The notes: generated by a model not told the origin, from the sequence alone. A stretch of DNA of 64,000 bases from Pedobacter sp. W3I1 (GCF_030816015.1 NZ_JAUSXN010000001.1:3534001-3598000); one strand, 5' to 3'. Positions 1 to 9,332 are shown, numbered from the stretch's first letter. Translations and numbers: made by a program.

Positions 1-105
1 GTAAATAGTTCTTCTACTTACTTTTAATTTCCGGGATAATTCACTTATCCCCATTCTGTCTCTGCGTACAACACGCTCAAGAACCTGACCTACATTTAAA
101 CTCAT
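1..105 (-). CDS. Helix-turn-helix protein, N-terminal fragment (runs off left edge)
   Basis: An ATG at 105 on the minus strand opens a frame that continues for 35 residues to the window edge. Residues 19-35 (MGISELSRKLKVSRRTIY region) look like a DNA-binding helix-turn-helix with a recognition helix that starts KVSRRT. The rest of the protein lies outside the window, so neither family nor effector domain can be named. It sits 134 bp downstream of the last exopolysaccharide gene in the same direction. It could be a regulator linked to that locus or an unrelated gene. Confidence 0.55.
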   Translation of the reverse strand, partial: MSLNVGQVLERVVRRDRMGISELSRKLKVSRRTIY

Positions 106-239
106 AGCAGTTAATTTAATTTAAAATAAAACATTTAAATTCGATCAACAATCTGGGACGACTATTACTATTTAATGCAATTTAATAATTATTTCGCGAA
201 CAAAAATAAAATAATTTTATTAGGGTGTTTTTACGGTAA

Positions 240-2168
240 TCAATTGGCAACCAACAGGTCTAATTCTTCAAATCTCGAATTATTACTGATGTAATCAGGT
301 ATAATTTCTTTCATTTTCTTAACCATATTCAGATCGTTGCCATCGTTGTTCAGTACAATCAGGTCTTTAATAATCTGATTAACGTACAAGTAATTGTAGG
401 CTACTTTTTGCGATATTTTAATTTTTGGATGATGGGTAGGTATAATTTCTTCATCAATAAGCAAAAGTTCCTCGTACAGCTTCTCTCCAGGCCTCAACCC
501 TGTAAACATGATATCAATATCAACATAAGGCGTTAAGCCTGCTAACTTGATCATATTTACAGCTAAATCGACAATCTTAACTGGTTTACCCATATCGAAA
601 AGGTATATTTCTCCTCCTTTGCCCATTGCTCCCGCTTCCATTACCAATTGTACGGCTTCGGGAATGGTCATAAAGTACCGGGTTATTTCCGGATCGGTTA
701 CTGTAATGGGCCCCCTTTTTTCAATCTGGCTTTTAAATCTTGGAATAACAGAGCCATTTGAACCCAAAACATTTCCAAAACGAGTGGTCACAAAACGGGT
801 GCATGATGCTTGTGTCGTAATTTCTCCTGTTGAAATAATCTCAGGGCTGTTTAGCGACTGAATATAAATTTCGGCTAAACGTTTGGATGCACCCATTACG
901 TTGGTTGGTTTAACGGCTTTATCAGTAGAGATCATTACAAACTTTTCTACTCCAAATTCCATTGAAATATCAGCCATGTTTTTAGTACCCAGCACATTGG
1001 TTAAAATGGCCTCAGCCGGGTTATTTTCCATCATGGGAACATGTTTGTAAGCCGCAGCATGGAAAACAATTTCAGGTTTATAAAGTTCGAATAATGTTCT
1101 GATCCGGTTTACATTCTGCACATTGGCCATAAATATCTTCACATTTGCGGCGTTTAAGCTATCTTCCAGTTCTAGCTTTAAATCGTGAAGCGGCGTTTCT
1201 GCCTGGTCGCAGAGAATTACCGATTTAGGATTATACTGTAAGGCCTGCCTAACAATCTCCGATCCGATGGAGCCCGCAGCGCCTGTAACCAAAATACATT
1301 TACCACTTAAATCCTTCAGGATATTCTTTTTGTTGAGCTTAATCGGTTCGCGTTCTAACAAATCTTCAATTTTCAGATCGCGTAACTGGTGCGAATCTAA
1401 CTTACCGTACAGCCATTTATCTGATGGTGGCACCATAATTACTTTAATGCCCTCGTTCACACAGATATCGATGATTTTCTTTTTGTTTAAAGTGTTTAGT
1501 GCATCTTCGGCAAAAAGTATTTTTTTGATATTGTGCTTTCCTTTTAATAGTTCAACCGAGCAAGAATGGTATACCTTTTTCTGCTCGAGGTATTTATCAA
1601 CGCGATCCCTGTTATCATCAATAAAGCCAATGATGTTCAGGTTAGAATCTTCATTTTGTTCTATTGCTTTTTTGATCAGAATCGCTTTTTTTTCCGAACC
1701 ATAAATCAGAATATTCTCTTTGGTCTCTGATTTGAGTTCTTTAAAAAAGAAAAACACCCCTTTTACCAAAATGCGCATGAGAATAAGCAGCGATGAGGAA
1801 ATGAAAAAATTTAATATCAATGCTTTATCCATCTGGTGCCAAAGCAATTGAAACCGTTGCGAAAGTATTTTGTTTACGCTGATAAAGAGCAAACTGGTTA
1901 CAAATACTGCCAGAAAAACCCTCAAAATATCTTCGGTATTGGAATACCGTATAATGCCGGTGTGTATTCTTAAAGAAATGAAAACACCTGCAGCAATGAA
2001 ACAATAAAGTGCCACATAAACAGCATTACCAGAATTAAAAACGTCGACATAGCTTAAGGTATTGGTTAATACAATAGAGATAAACAATGTCCAAACAACG
2101 ATCATCTGATCGATCAATAAAATTAACCACCTTGAGTGTGCTTTATCTGGAAAAAAGAACTTTTTCAT
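240..2168 (-). CDS. WbpM/FlaA1-family nucleotide-sugar 4,6-dehydratase (membrane-anchored)
   Basis: This 642-residue protein has the long WbpM/CapD/PglF layout. Hydrophobic segments occupy about residues 12-135 (four likely membrane spans), a CoA-binding-like Rossmann region follows at about 150-250, and the catalytic SDR domain starts near 290. The NAD-binding motif TGAAGSIGSE is at 295-304. The active-site region ISTDKAVKPTNVMGASK shows Asp416, Lys417, Met425 and Lys429; Met in place of the usual Tyr is the form known from WbpM-type long enzymes. The family removes water from UDP-GlcNAc to give the 4-keto-6-deoxy sugar used by PLP aminotransferases, three of which are in the same cluster. 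It is the last gene of the exopolysaccharide locus, 31 bp after the FemAB-like gene. The family is clear; the exact stereochemistry is not. Confidence 0.92.
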   Translation of the reverse strand: MKKFFFPDKAHSRWLILLIDQMIVVWTLFISIVLTNTLSYVDVFNSGNAVYVALYCFIAAGVFISLRIHTGIIRYSNTEDILRVFLAVFVTSLLFISVNKILSQRFQLLWHQMDKALILNFFISSSLLILMRILVKGVFFFFKELKSETKENILIYGSEKKAILIKKAIEQNEDSNLNIIGFIDDNRDRVDKYLEQKKVYHSCSVELLKGKHNIKKILFAEDALNTLNKKKIIDICVNEGIKVIMVPPSDKWLYGKLDSHQLRDLKIEDLLEREPIKLNKKNILKDLSGKCILVTGAAGSIGSEIVRQALQYNPKSVILCDQAETPLHDLKLELEDSLNAANVKIFMANVQNVNRIRTLFELYKPEIVFHAAAYKHVPMMENNPAEAILTNVLGTKNMADISMEFGVEKFVMISTDKAVKPTNVMGASKRLAEIYIQSLNSPEIISTGEITTQASCTRFVTTRFGNVLGSNGSVIPRFKSQIEKRGPITVTDPEITRYFMTIPEAVQLVMEAGAMGKGGEIYLFDMGKPVKIVDLAVNMIKLAGLTPYVDIDIMFTGLRPGEKLYEELLLIDEEIIPTHHPKIKISQKVAYNYLYVNQIIKDLIVLNNDGNDLNMVKKMKEIIPDYISNNSRFEELDLLVAN

Positions 2169-2199
2169 AATTGAGAATCATTAAATATTTGTGTAAAGT

Positions 2200-3264
2200 T
2201 TATTGCGGCACCATTCTATAAAGAGGGAAAAAATCTGCATCTGCATGTATTTGGTTACCCGATTTTTCTACTAACTGATTGTAAACAGCCTTATTGGCAA
2301 TAAAACGCCAAGTGTAATAGTCTAAAACCATATTCGAAAAACCAAGTTTCCATTCAAAAAGCGAATCTTCTTTAAAACCAAGCCCACCACCTAAATGATA
2401 GTATTTCATTTTCCATTTGCGCCCAAGCTCACTAATTTCATCGACCAAAAATTTAGCTGGAGAATTTTTAAGATAATTGATACTAGTCGCAATTAAGTGG
2501 CCTTGAATAATGCCTTTAGTGCATATAATGATACTGCCGCAAACAATATCCTCGTTTGAATAAACCAAGATTAGCTTGCAATCGAATTCTGTTGACTTAA
2601 CCAGCTTAGTAAAGTACTCTTCAGTAAAAAGATAAAAATCTGTCGCACTGATGCGGTTCATATTAGACTGATAGAGCTTTGTGAATGCGGCAATATCTTT
2701 CTGTAAAGTAGCTTCTAGAGCAACATAACCAAACCTTCTACACTTCTTTATGCTATCTCTTGTTGTTTGCCGATATTGTTTCCGCTGTTCTTCTAAACTT
2801 TGTTGTAAGTTAATAGCTATTGTTTTTCCATTTTCATATATACCATCGGCTTTTTGTAACAGTATATTTTGATCGAAAAAAGGATGAAGCCTGGAAAAAA
2901 CAGAAACGTAGCTACCTTTCTGTAAGAATGCTAAAAATGCAGATAGATAATTTTCTTTCAAATTATCGCTCATCTCCGCAAATTTCAGGTTAGAAACCGG
3001 GCCTGAATAACCGTAAACACAATGCAGATCGTAATATGGTGTATCCTGGATTGCACGTTCCAATAAAGGTATGGCGATAAAATTTTGGGCTTCGCAATAC
3101 ACAAATAAAATGGGCCTCCCATTGGTTGCCATAGCATGGTAGTGCCAGGTATGATAAAAATCATAATCGGCAGCCAGACTAATATACTTTATCCAATCAT
3201 TCTTTTGTTGTAAAGTTAATTGCAAAGTAGTGCCTCTAGCATTATTTTCAATCAGCATATCCAT
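2200..3264 (-). CDS. FemAB-like GNAT-fold acyl/aminoacyl transferase, copy 2
   Basis: A 354-residue soluble protein resembling the FemAB-like acetyltransferase group (Acetyltransf_6). Visible landmarks are YDFYHTWHYH (34-43), VYGYSGP (83-89), SRLHPFF (124-130) and HLGGGLGFKED (290-300). These same blocks recur in the upstream neighbour (3287-4324), so the two are tandem paralogues, 22 bp apart. Family members transfer amino acids or acyl groups to amino groups of cell-wall or polysaccharide precursors. The tight position between a GNAT/aminotransferase pair and a sugar dehydratase suggests that it decorates an amino sugar of the exopolysaccharide; this is inference and the donor is unknown. 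A second in-frame ATG lies two codons inside the chosen start. Confidence 0.78.
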   Translation of the reverse strand: MDMLIENNARGTTLQLTLQQKNDWIKYISLAADYDFYHTWHYHAMATNGRPILFVYCEAQNFIAIPLLERAIQDTPYYDLHCVYGYSGPVSNLKFAEMSDNLKENYLSAFLAFLQKGSYVSVFSRLHPFFDQNILLQKADGIYENGKTIAINLQQSLEEQRKQYRQTTRDSIKKCRRFGYVALEATLQKDIAAFTKLYQSNMNRISATDFYLFTEEYFTKLVKSTEFDCKLILVYSNEDIVCGSIIICTKGIIQGHLIATSINYLKNSPAKFLVDEISELGRKWKMKYYHLGGGLGFKEDSLFEWKLGFSNMVLDYYTWRFIANKAVYNQLVEKSGNQIHADADFFPLYRMVPQ

Positions 3265-3286
3265 TATAAAAAGAAATATTAATTAA

Positions 3287-4324
3287 TTACGAAGCAATTA
3301 CAGGACTACGGTAGAGTGGAAAAAAGTCAACATTTGAAAAAGGATCAAGCGATCTTTCGCTTAAAAGTGTATTGTATAATTCGTTATTGGCAATATACCG
3401 CCAGCTATTAAATTCGAAGCATAAATTAGAGAAACCCATCTTCCAGCCGAAAAGATTATCTTCTTTAAAATTAACGCCACCGCCCAGGTTAAAATATTTA
3501 TATCCTAATTGCCTGCCAATTACAGTAATTTCATCAGTTAATAATTTAGCGGGAGATTCGAACAGATAGGTGGTTTTGGTAGCTAAAAGATGCACCTGCA
3601 TAATTTCTTTTGTACAAACTACAATGGCGCCCGATATGGCAATACCATCTTTATACACCAAAAAAAGTTTGCTATCAAATTCATCAGAAGAAAGTAGCGC
3701 AACGAAATAGGCATTATTAAATAAGTAATGGTCTTTTGCGCCTATGCGAATCATATTCTCAGTATATATTTCAGAAAATATACTCGCGTCATTAATATCG
3801 GTTGAAATTCTGACTTCATAATCCCGCTTTCGTAAACGTCTGATTTTTTCCTTTACGCTTTTCCGGTAACCCGCCCGTTGGCTCTCAATGGTTGTGGTTA
3901 AATCAATTGCAACTGTTTTTCCATTGGCGTGTAGCCCAGAAAACTTCTTCATTAACCGCTCTTGATTAAAAAACGGATGTAATCTGGAAAAAACAGTTAC
4001 GTTTTGTCCGGTTTCCAGAAAAGTGATGAATGTGCTTTTAAAGCGTTCCATAAAAGCATCATCCAGCGCATTAAAATCCATGTTTGAAATGGGGCCGGTA
4101 TATCCATAAACCGATGTAAAATCAAAAAAATCGGAACCAGGGATATTTCTCTTTAAAAGTGGGAAGGCAATGTAATTTTCGCCTTCTTCGTACACAAACA
4201 ATATGGGCAAACCGCTTTTATCTAAAGAGTGGTAATACCAGGTGTGATAAAAATCGTACTGTAGAGCACGCTTTACATAAGCAGACCATTCTTGTTTATC
4301 ATCAATTGTAATAATCTTTCTCAT
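3287..4324 (-). CDS. FemAB-like GNAT-fold acyl/aminoacyl transferase, copy 1
   Basis: A 345-residue paralogue of the next gene downstream. It shares the same ordered blocks: YDFYHTWYYH near the N-terminus, VYGYTGPISN, VFSRLHPFF, NGKTVAIDL, and NLGGGVNFKEDNLFGWKMGF near the C-terminus. The conserved Gly-Gly-Gly loop is typical of the C-terminal GNAT lobe in FemAB-like proteins. No signal peptide or membrane span is seen, so it should act in the cytoplasm on a nucleotide- or lipid-linked sugar. The duplication suggests two acceptor positions or two donors, but divergence outside the shared blocks is too great to tell which. The family is supported; the substrate is unknown. Confidence 0.78.
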   Translation of the reverse strand: MRKIITIDDKQEWSAYVKRALQYDFYHTWYYHSLDKSGLPILFVYEEGENYIAFPLLKRNIPGSDFFDFTSVYGYTGPISNMDFNALDDAFMERFKSTFITFLETGQNVTVFSRLHPFFNQERLMKKFSGLHANGKTVAIDLTTTIESQRAGYRKSVKEKIRRLRKRDYEVRISTDINDASIFSEIYTENMIRIGAKDHYLFNNAYFVALLSSDEFDSKLFLVYKDGIAISGAIVVCTKEIMQVHLLATKTTYLFESPAKLLTDEITVIGRQLGYKYFNLGGGVNFKEDNLFGWKMGFSNLCFEFNSWRYIANNELYNTLLSERSLDPFSNVDFFPLYRSPVIAS

Positions 4325-4364
4325 TTTTGAGCTATTAAATTAGGGTAGATTTAAAGTAAATAGG

Positions 4365-4859
4365 TCAATTTGCGGTAAGTAAAACAGAAGAATTAATTAC
4401 CATTTTTATAAAATCAGCCTGTTGCGAAACACGTTGAAAACCTACTTTTTTATAAATAGAATACGCAGCCAGGTTATCTGAATGTACTTCTAAAAAGATG
4501 TGTTTAAGATTAAGGTTATAAAAGGCATATTTTAATAACATTAAAGAAGCGTTATAACCTATACCCTTTCCCCAATATTTCTTTTCGCCAATAAAGAGGT
4601 GAAATTCTGCACTCTCATTGTCAATATCGAGTAGCTGAATGTTGCCTATATATTCATTCGTGTTTTTTACGCAGATAGCAAAGCGTTTTTCGTTGGACAG
4701 ATCCAGCTTATTTAAAAGCCATTGTTTTTCAATTTCGACTGTAATGGGGTCCCTTAATACAAATTTGGTGTACGACCATACTTCAGGGTCGTTTCTCCAT
4801 TTATAAGACACATTAGCATCTTTTAATTCTAGCGGCCTTAAGTAAATTTGAGTATTCAT
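4365..4859 (-). CDS. GNAT N-acetyltransferase (RimJ/RimL-PseH type)
   Basis: A 164-residue single-domain GNAT protein. The N-terminus (LRPLELKDANVSYKWRNDPEV) is the pattern seen in RimJ/RimL-like and PseH-like sugar acetyltransferases, and the acetyl-CoA loop region contains GKGIGYNASLMLLKYAF, followed by the VHSDNLAAYSIYKKVGF signature. Its start codon overlaps the stop of the aminotransferase-like gene by 4 bp (ATGA type), so the two are probably translationally coupled. The natural reading is that the aminotransferase installs an amino group and this enzyme acylates it. The acyl donor may be something other than acetyl-CoA given the neighbouring PhyH and FemAB-like genes. Confidence 0.82.
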   Translation of the reverse strand: MNTQIYLRPLELKDANVSYKWRNDPEVWSYTKFVLRDPITVEIEKQWLLNKLDLSNEKRFAICVKNTNEYIGNIQLLDIDNESAEFHLFIGEKKYWGKGIGYNASLMLLKYAFYNLNLKHIFLEVHSDNLAAYSIYKKVGFQRVSQQADFIKMVINSSVLLTAN

Positions 4860-5827
4860 ATGAACGGTTTTAAAGCTTTAACAATTACTTTCATGTCGGC
4901 TATGTTGTAGCGATGATCGATTGGTAATGAAACAAGATGCTTAGCCAGAAAGTATTCATAACTATCAATATGGGCCCATTCGTAAACATTAGGCCAATAG
5001 GTAGCCACAAATATTTTTTGATTGATGAGTTGCTGTTTTACAGATGGATCTTCTACCAAAAACGGGTAAACCATCGGTACATCTTCTCCTGAAAAGTTTA
5101 ACCTCAAGATATTTTCCTGCCCTAAGTGCTCATCCAGGTAAGCAAAGTTCTTTCTTCTCCTATCGGCGCACTTATCGTAATCAATACCCGAAAGAATGGT
5201 TTCTGTTAATACCGACATCTTTTTTATTTCGTTATTGCACAGCTGTTTGTTGTTTTCTATATAATCAGTATAACCCTCTTCTATATTAATATCAATACTT
5301 TTAATCAGATGAGAGAACCGGTCTATTGATTGATCCTGTTTTAAATTTAGACCCAATGTTGTAGAGATATTAAGATAAGCACCATCGGGTACGCCGAAAA
5401 ATTTCCGGCACGAGTAGAAGGTGTCGCAATTGTTTATTGGCTTGCAAAAAAAAGCTTGTGCATTATCTATAATCAGATTCTTGATTTCTTTGGCTAACTT
5501 TTTAACGGTTTCCGTTTTAAGGCCAAAGTAATTGGTATAAAGCAGGCAGCAACGTTCGCCTATCTCAAAATCTATAACCGGATCTAAATCTTCGTCAATA
5601 TGGTAAAAGCGATAATGTATATTTAGTTTTTTGAGCGGTTCCAGCAAAACCTCGCAGGTATAGTATGGAAGATATATGGTGGTGTACTTTCTTATCCTTA
5701 ACACATACTCCAACGCATTTCTGCCTGTATTAAGTGCAATTAAATCAGGGTAATAAAGCGCTCCTTTTGATAACTCGAGCGGTATGTAGCCACCAATAGT
5801 TTTAGGTGAGTGCGTTTCTCTTTCCAT
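4856..5827 (-). CDS. DegT/DnrJ-like PLP-dependent aminotransferase, short divergent form
   Basis: A 323-residue protein, shorter than typical DegT/DnrJ/EryC1 enzymes (about 370-400). The PLP landmarks can still be recognised: IIDNAQAFF places Asp121 where the cofactor-N1 aspartate is expected, and CRKFFGVPDGA places Lys142 where the Schiff-base lysine is expected. The N-terminal GRNALEYVLR block matches the usual start of the fold. It is probably a sugar (or other small-molecule) aminotransferase, but the divergence makes the substrate uncertain. It lies 11 bp after the PhyH gene and overlaps the GNAT gene, which makes a compact PhyH-aminotransferase-GNAT-FemAB-FemAB module. Confidence 0.7.
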   Translation of the reverse strand: MERETHSPKTIGGYIPLELSKGALYYPDLIALNTGRNALEYVLRIRKYTTIYLPYYTCEVLLEPLKKLNIHYRFYHIDEDLDPVIDFEIGERCCLLYTNYFGLKTETVKKLAKEIKNLIIDNAQAFFCKPINNCDTFYSCRKFFGVPDGAYLNISTTLGLNLKQDQSIDRFSHLIKSIDINIEEGYTDYIENNKQLCNNEIKKMSVLTETILSGIDYDKCADRRRKNFAYLDEHLGQENILRLNFSGEDVPMVYPFLVEDPSVKQQLINQKIFVATYWPNVYEWAHIDSYEYFLAKHLVSLPIDHRYNIADMKVIVKALKPFI

Positions 5828-5838
5828 AGCATTATCTT

Positions 5839-6642
5839 CTACCCTTGATCTGTTTTATACATCCTGCTTTCTACAGGTTTATAATATTCCTGTAAACTGG
5901 CTGGTACCCTGGCATTATAACCAATAATCTGCCTTAAATCGTCATCTATTTTTTCGCCGAATTCATACCCCAAAAATCTCGGATAATCGAATTGTTGTTT
6001 AATATAAGGTTTAGTAAAACCTAAGGTTAGAGCTCTGCGTTGCTTACGGGTGAAATTGATGCCTCCTGCATGCCAGATATTGGAATCAAATAGTATAATA
6101 CTTCCTTTTTTGGTAATCGCTTGTTTAGCGAAAGCTTTAAAATGCTTTTCTTCGGGTTTGATATCCAATTTATGAGAGCCCGATAAAAAGTGCGTGGCCC
6201 CATTAAATATGGTAAAATCATCAAGCACGATAATCATCTGGATCATAAATTTAGATTCAGAAGAAAACGTACGTACATCGCGATGGATATCCTGGATATA
6301 AGACTTGGTTTTTTTGGTATTAATTACGCCATTTATTCCATTAAGAATATAATTTCCACCCAAAAAATCACGGATTTCTCTGTGACAGTACAACTTACTC
6401 AAAAGCTCGATAGCGAAATTATCTTTCTCAAGCAAATGATGTAATGTTCCCTCCATATTTTCATCAATTCCATTTAAAACCTGTATTTCTCTTCTTAAAA
6501 GATAGGAAGTTTCGAAACCAGTCGTTATTTCTGAAATTAATTTCTGATTGATTGCCTTTTCATAGACAACCCATCCATATTCATCAATAGCTTCCCTAAA
6601 GTCGGCTAAAGTGGCCCGTTTGTAAATAAATGTATTGTTCAC
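5839..6642 (-). CDS. PhyH-family Fe(II)/2-oxoglutarate dioxygenase
   Basis: A 267-residue protein with the phytanoyl-CoA dioxygenase (PhyH) pattern. The iron ligands appear as His120-Arg-Asp122 (IHRDVRTF) and His191 (NIWHAGG), and an arginine near 203 (RRALTLGFT) is where the 2-oxoglutarate carboxylate is usually held. Members hydroxylate small molecules or acyl chains. In this position it probably hydroxylates either a sugar precursor or the acyl group attached by the neighbouring transferases; that is inference. The start codon is GTG; no ATG occurs near the N-terminal conserved block. It lies 50 bp downstream of the glycosyltransferase gene. Confidence 0.82.
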   Translation of the reverse strand: MNNTFIYKRATLADFREAIDEYGWVVYEKAINQKLISEITTGFETSYLLRREIQVLNGIDENMEGTLHHLLEKDNFAIELLSKLYCHREIRDFLGGNYILNGINGVINTKKTKSYIQDIHRDVRTFSSESKFMIQMIIVLDDFTIFNGATHFLSGSHKLDIKPEEKHFKAFAKQAITKKGSIILFDSNIWHAGGINFTRKQRRALTLGFTKPYIKQQFDYPRFLGYEFGEKIDDDLRQIIGYNARVPASLQEYYKPVESRMYKTDQG

Positions 6643-6692
6643 AATTTTAGGTTTAGTTTATTTATTTGGTTAGTTATTGATGCAAAGGGTGG

Positions 6693-7850
6693 TTAAGCCT
6701 GTAAATGCATAATCTTAAAGAGTTCTGCATTAACGATATTCACATCAAATTTTGTTTTTGCAAATTCATGTCCTTTGTTTCCAAAAGCAATAATAGCATC
6801 ACTGTTATTCATAAAATATTCCATTTTATTGGCTAGTGCGCTTGCATCTTTAACCGGAATAAGAAATCCGTTGGCTTGCTCTGGGTCTTTATTAATGGTT
6901 TCCCGACATCCTACAGAATCGCAGGTAATCACAGCCCTACCTATGGCCATTCCTTCAAGCACACAGCGCGGAACGCCTTCTCCATAATAAGAAGGAAGCA
7001 CCATTACCGAGGCTCGCTCAATATCGGGCCGCACATCATCAACCTGCCCCATGTATTGAATGGTATCTCCGTTGGCAATTTTTTGATATAGATCAGGCGC
7101 TATGGCATCAATGTTAGGATCATAGGGCCCAATCAGTTTAAAAACGGCTTGTGGAAACCGTTGTTTGATCAATTTAGCGGCATCGTAATATTCTTTAATG
7201 CCTTTTGCATTGATGAGCCTCGATACCATTAAAAAAGTTATGGGCGAGATACTGGGTTTGGAATAGTGATAGTGACTTAAATCTACACCCGATCCGTTGA
7301 CCACATAAACCTGGTGTTTTTTATTCAGGATCTTCAGGTCGATTAAACGTTGAGAATCATCTTTGTTCTGAAAAATAATATTTAAATGTGGATTGGGCTT
7401 CAGACTCAGTTTTAATAAAAGCCTCGTTATTTTAACAATTAGTTTATTACTGGAAGAATTATCGGTAAAGTTATAACCCAAACCGGTAAGCATTGGGGCA
7501 ATTAATTTAACCTTACATATTTTAGCTAAGAAAGAGCCATAAATAACAGGCTTAAAGGTGTAAGGAAAAAAAATATCGGGTTTTATTTGCCTGATGAGTT
7601 TATACAGCGAAAAAATAAACCTTAAATCGGATAAGATAGAAACATTACTACCGTCTAATTTACTTTCGTAGGTAATCACATTTAGTTCTTTTAGTTTACT
7701 TCGAACCGATTCTTGTTCAATTTTTGGCGTAAACACATAAACCTGATTATGTTGCTGCATCTTTTCGATTAGCTTCCCTCTAAAATCGAGCAGAGATCTG
7801 GAAGAGTCGCAAACGATAAAGATCTTTTTCCTGGTTATATTATTCATCAT
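6693..7850 (-). CDS. GT4-family glycosyltransferase (PglA-like)
   Basis: A 385-residue GT-B glycosyltransferase. The N-terminal half contains PDIFFPYTFKPVIYGSFLAK, a stretch typical of PglA/WbnK-like GT4 enzymes that act early after the initiating sugar. The C-terminal nucleotide-binding half has the E-x7-E motif in GEGVPRCVLEG. Two ATG codons are adjacent at the start (MMNN); either could be used. The enzyme should act at the cytoplasmic face on the undecaprenyl-linked intermediate. Downstream is the PhyH gene; upstream is the lyase gene with a 78-bp gap. Sugar specificity cannot be read from the sequence. Confidence 0.88.
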   Translation of the reverse strand: MMNNITRKKIFIVCDSSRSLLDFRGKLIEKMQQHNQVYVFTPKIEQESVRSKLKELNVITYESKLDGSNVSILSDLRFIFSLYKLIRQIKPDIFFPYTFKPVIYGSFLAKICKVKLIAPMLTGLGYNFTDNSSSNKLIVKITRLLLKLSLKPNPHLNIIFQNKDDSQRLIDLKILNKKHQVYVVNGSGVDLSHYHYSKPSISPITFLMVSRLINAKGIKEYYDAAKLIKQRFPQAVFKLIGPYDPNIDAIAPDLYQKIANGDTIQYMGQVDDVRPDIERASVMVLPSYYGEGVPRCVLEGMAIGRAVITCDSVGCRETINKDPEQANGFLIPVKDASALANKMEYFMNNSDAIIAFGNKGHEFAKTKFDVNIVNAELFKIMHLQA

Positions 7851-7928
7851 GTCAAAATTTTAATTTAAACTGCAAAGCCACCTATCCAGGTGGCTTATTG
7901 CAGAAAAAATATGAAGGTTTTGGTTTAC

Positions 7929-9332
7929 CTACCTGGCACCAGCATTTGCCGTAACAATAGCAGGTACACTCGCTGCATCGTTAAGGAATGATTTGTAATC
8001 ATACTCTGGAACCCAGGTAGAAACTGCCGTCGTTATATTGTTTGCACCACATTTATCGTAAATGTTGGTGGTAATGCCGCTAAAATATCCTTCCGGATCA
8101 CTTGCCACTTTTGTAGTTAATGGTTTAACACAATTTGAGAAATACTCATTATCTGTTCTCACTATACCACCTGCTCTTGTACCAATAGAGTAACCAGCAT
8201 TGTTAAGGTGATAGTTATTAAACATGTGCACGCTGCCATAGTTCATTGAAGGCTCTCTCTCTGTAATGTTGTACCACATGTTATGGTGCATGGTTACGTG
8301 CAGTTTACCTCTATCAGCTTCGTGACCTTCGATACCGCCACTAATTAATACTGATAGGTTGGTATCGTGAAATTTACTCCATGAAACAGTTACGTAATCA
8401 GATTCTCTGGTAATGGTAATATCTTTACCCCAATATTCCCAACCATGACTACGGTCTGTAGAGAAATCGCAGTGATCTACCCATACGTGGTGAGCAGCAT
8501 CTTTAATTTGCACGGCTGCCTGCTCTACGTAATTTTTAAAGGTAATGTTCTGGATGATAATGTTGCTTACGGTATAAATAAATAAATTCACACCTTCAAT
8601 AACAGCACCAGATCTGCCAATAATAGATTTGTTTGATTTTACATATACAATATCTTTACCAGCGCCTTTAATGGTACCGCTCACATAAATAGTACGTGTA
8701 ATGTTATCACCAACAGCTGCTTTTAACTGGTCAAGTGTGGTTACTGTAGTTTCAACACCACCCTGGCCGCCTGTTGTTTTACCATTTACCAAAGCATAAC
8801 CTGCTAAGGCTGCATTGATAGTTGTATTTGTAGGAGGAGGAGTTACAGTTTCTGCCGGTAGTAAAGCAGCACTTGTACCGCCCATTAAATAAGTATAAGA
8901 ACGGCCATTAGTTCTTGGGTCGGTATTGTCAGATGCTGAAAATATTACCGTAGTACCCCAATGGCTAAACCTGCCTTTACCTAAATTCCTGATATCATCG
9001 TGTATACTATGGGCAGGACCTATTTCTACTCCGTTTTCAAATAATCGTAAAATTGATTGTTCTTTTGAGGTAGAATTGTCACCACCAGAAATTGATTGTG
9101 AAATTTTATATGCATAACCTCCTTCAGATTTTAATCCGGAAAGGCTTAATTGACCAGTACTGCCACTTGTAGCTGCTAATACTGATGCTGAATCGCCTGA
9201 AAACAATTCGGTACTGTCAGTCAAGGCGTCATCGGCCTTCACACTTTTTTTACAATTACTAAAGAAGATAATTGTTGATAATATTAAACCAATTAAACTC
9301 ACTTTTTTAAACAATTTTGTCATTCTCTGCAT
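7929..9332 (-). CDS. Pectate-lyase-like (PL1) lipoprotein
   Basis: A 467-residue predicted lipoprotein. The signal segment ends in the lipobox FSNC with Cys27, followed by two lysines. Residues about 55-155 form a separate, unrecognised beta-rich domain, then a short PTP-rich linker, then a right-handed beta-helix of polysaccharide lyase family 1 from about 170. The VWVDHCDFS block (283-291) is the family signature. The RxPxxR block reads R359-E-P361-S-M-N364: the catalytic arginine and the proline are kept, the second arginine is replaced by Asn. PL1 enzymes cleave polyuronates by beta-elimination. It is flanked by the widest gaps of this part of the locus (210 bp upstream, 78 bp downstream), so it may have its own promoter. 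It probably trims or releases the locus polymer, or is an altered binder. Confidence 0.85.
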   Translation of the reverse strand: MQRMTKLFKKVSLIGLILSTIIFFSNCKKSVKADDALTDSTELFSGDSASVLAATSGSTGQLSLSGLKSEGGYAYKISQSISGGDNSTSKEQSILRLFENGVEIGPAHSIHDDIRNLGKGRFSHWGTTVIFSASDNTDPRTNGRSYTYLMGGTSAALLPAETVTPPPTNTTINAALAGYALVNGKTTGGQGGVETTVTTLDQLKAAVGDNITRTIYVSGTIKGAGKDIVYVKSNKSIIGRSGAVIEGVNLFIYTVSNIIIQNITFKNYVEQAAVQIKDAAHHVWVDHCDFSTDRSHGWEYWGKDITITRESDYVTVSWSKFHDTNLSVLISGGIEGHEADRGKLHVTMHHNMWYNITEREPSMNYGSVHMFNNYHLNNAGYSIGTRAGGIVRTDNEYFSNCVKPLTTKVASDPEGYFSGITTNIYDKCGANNITTAVSTWVPEYDYKSFLNDAASVPAIVTANAGAR

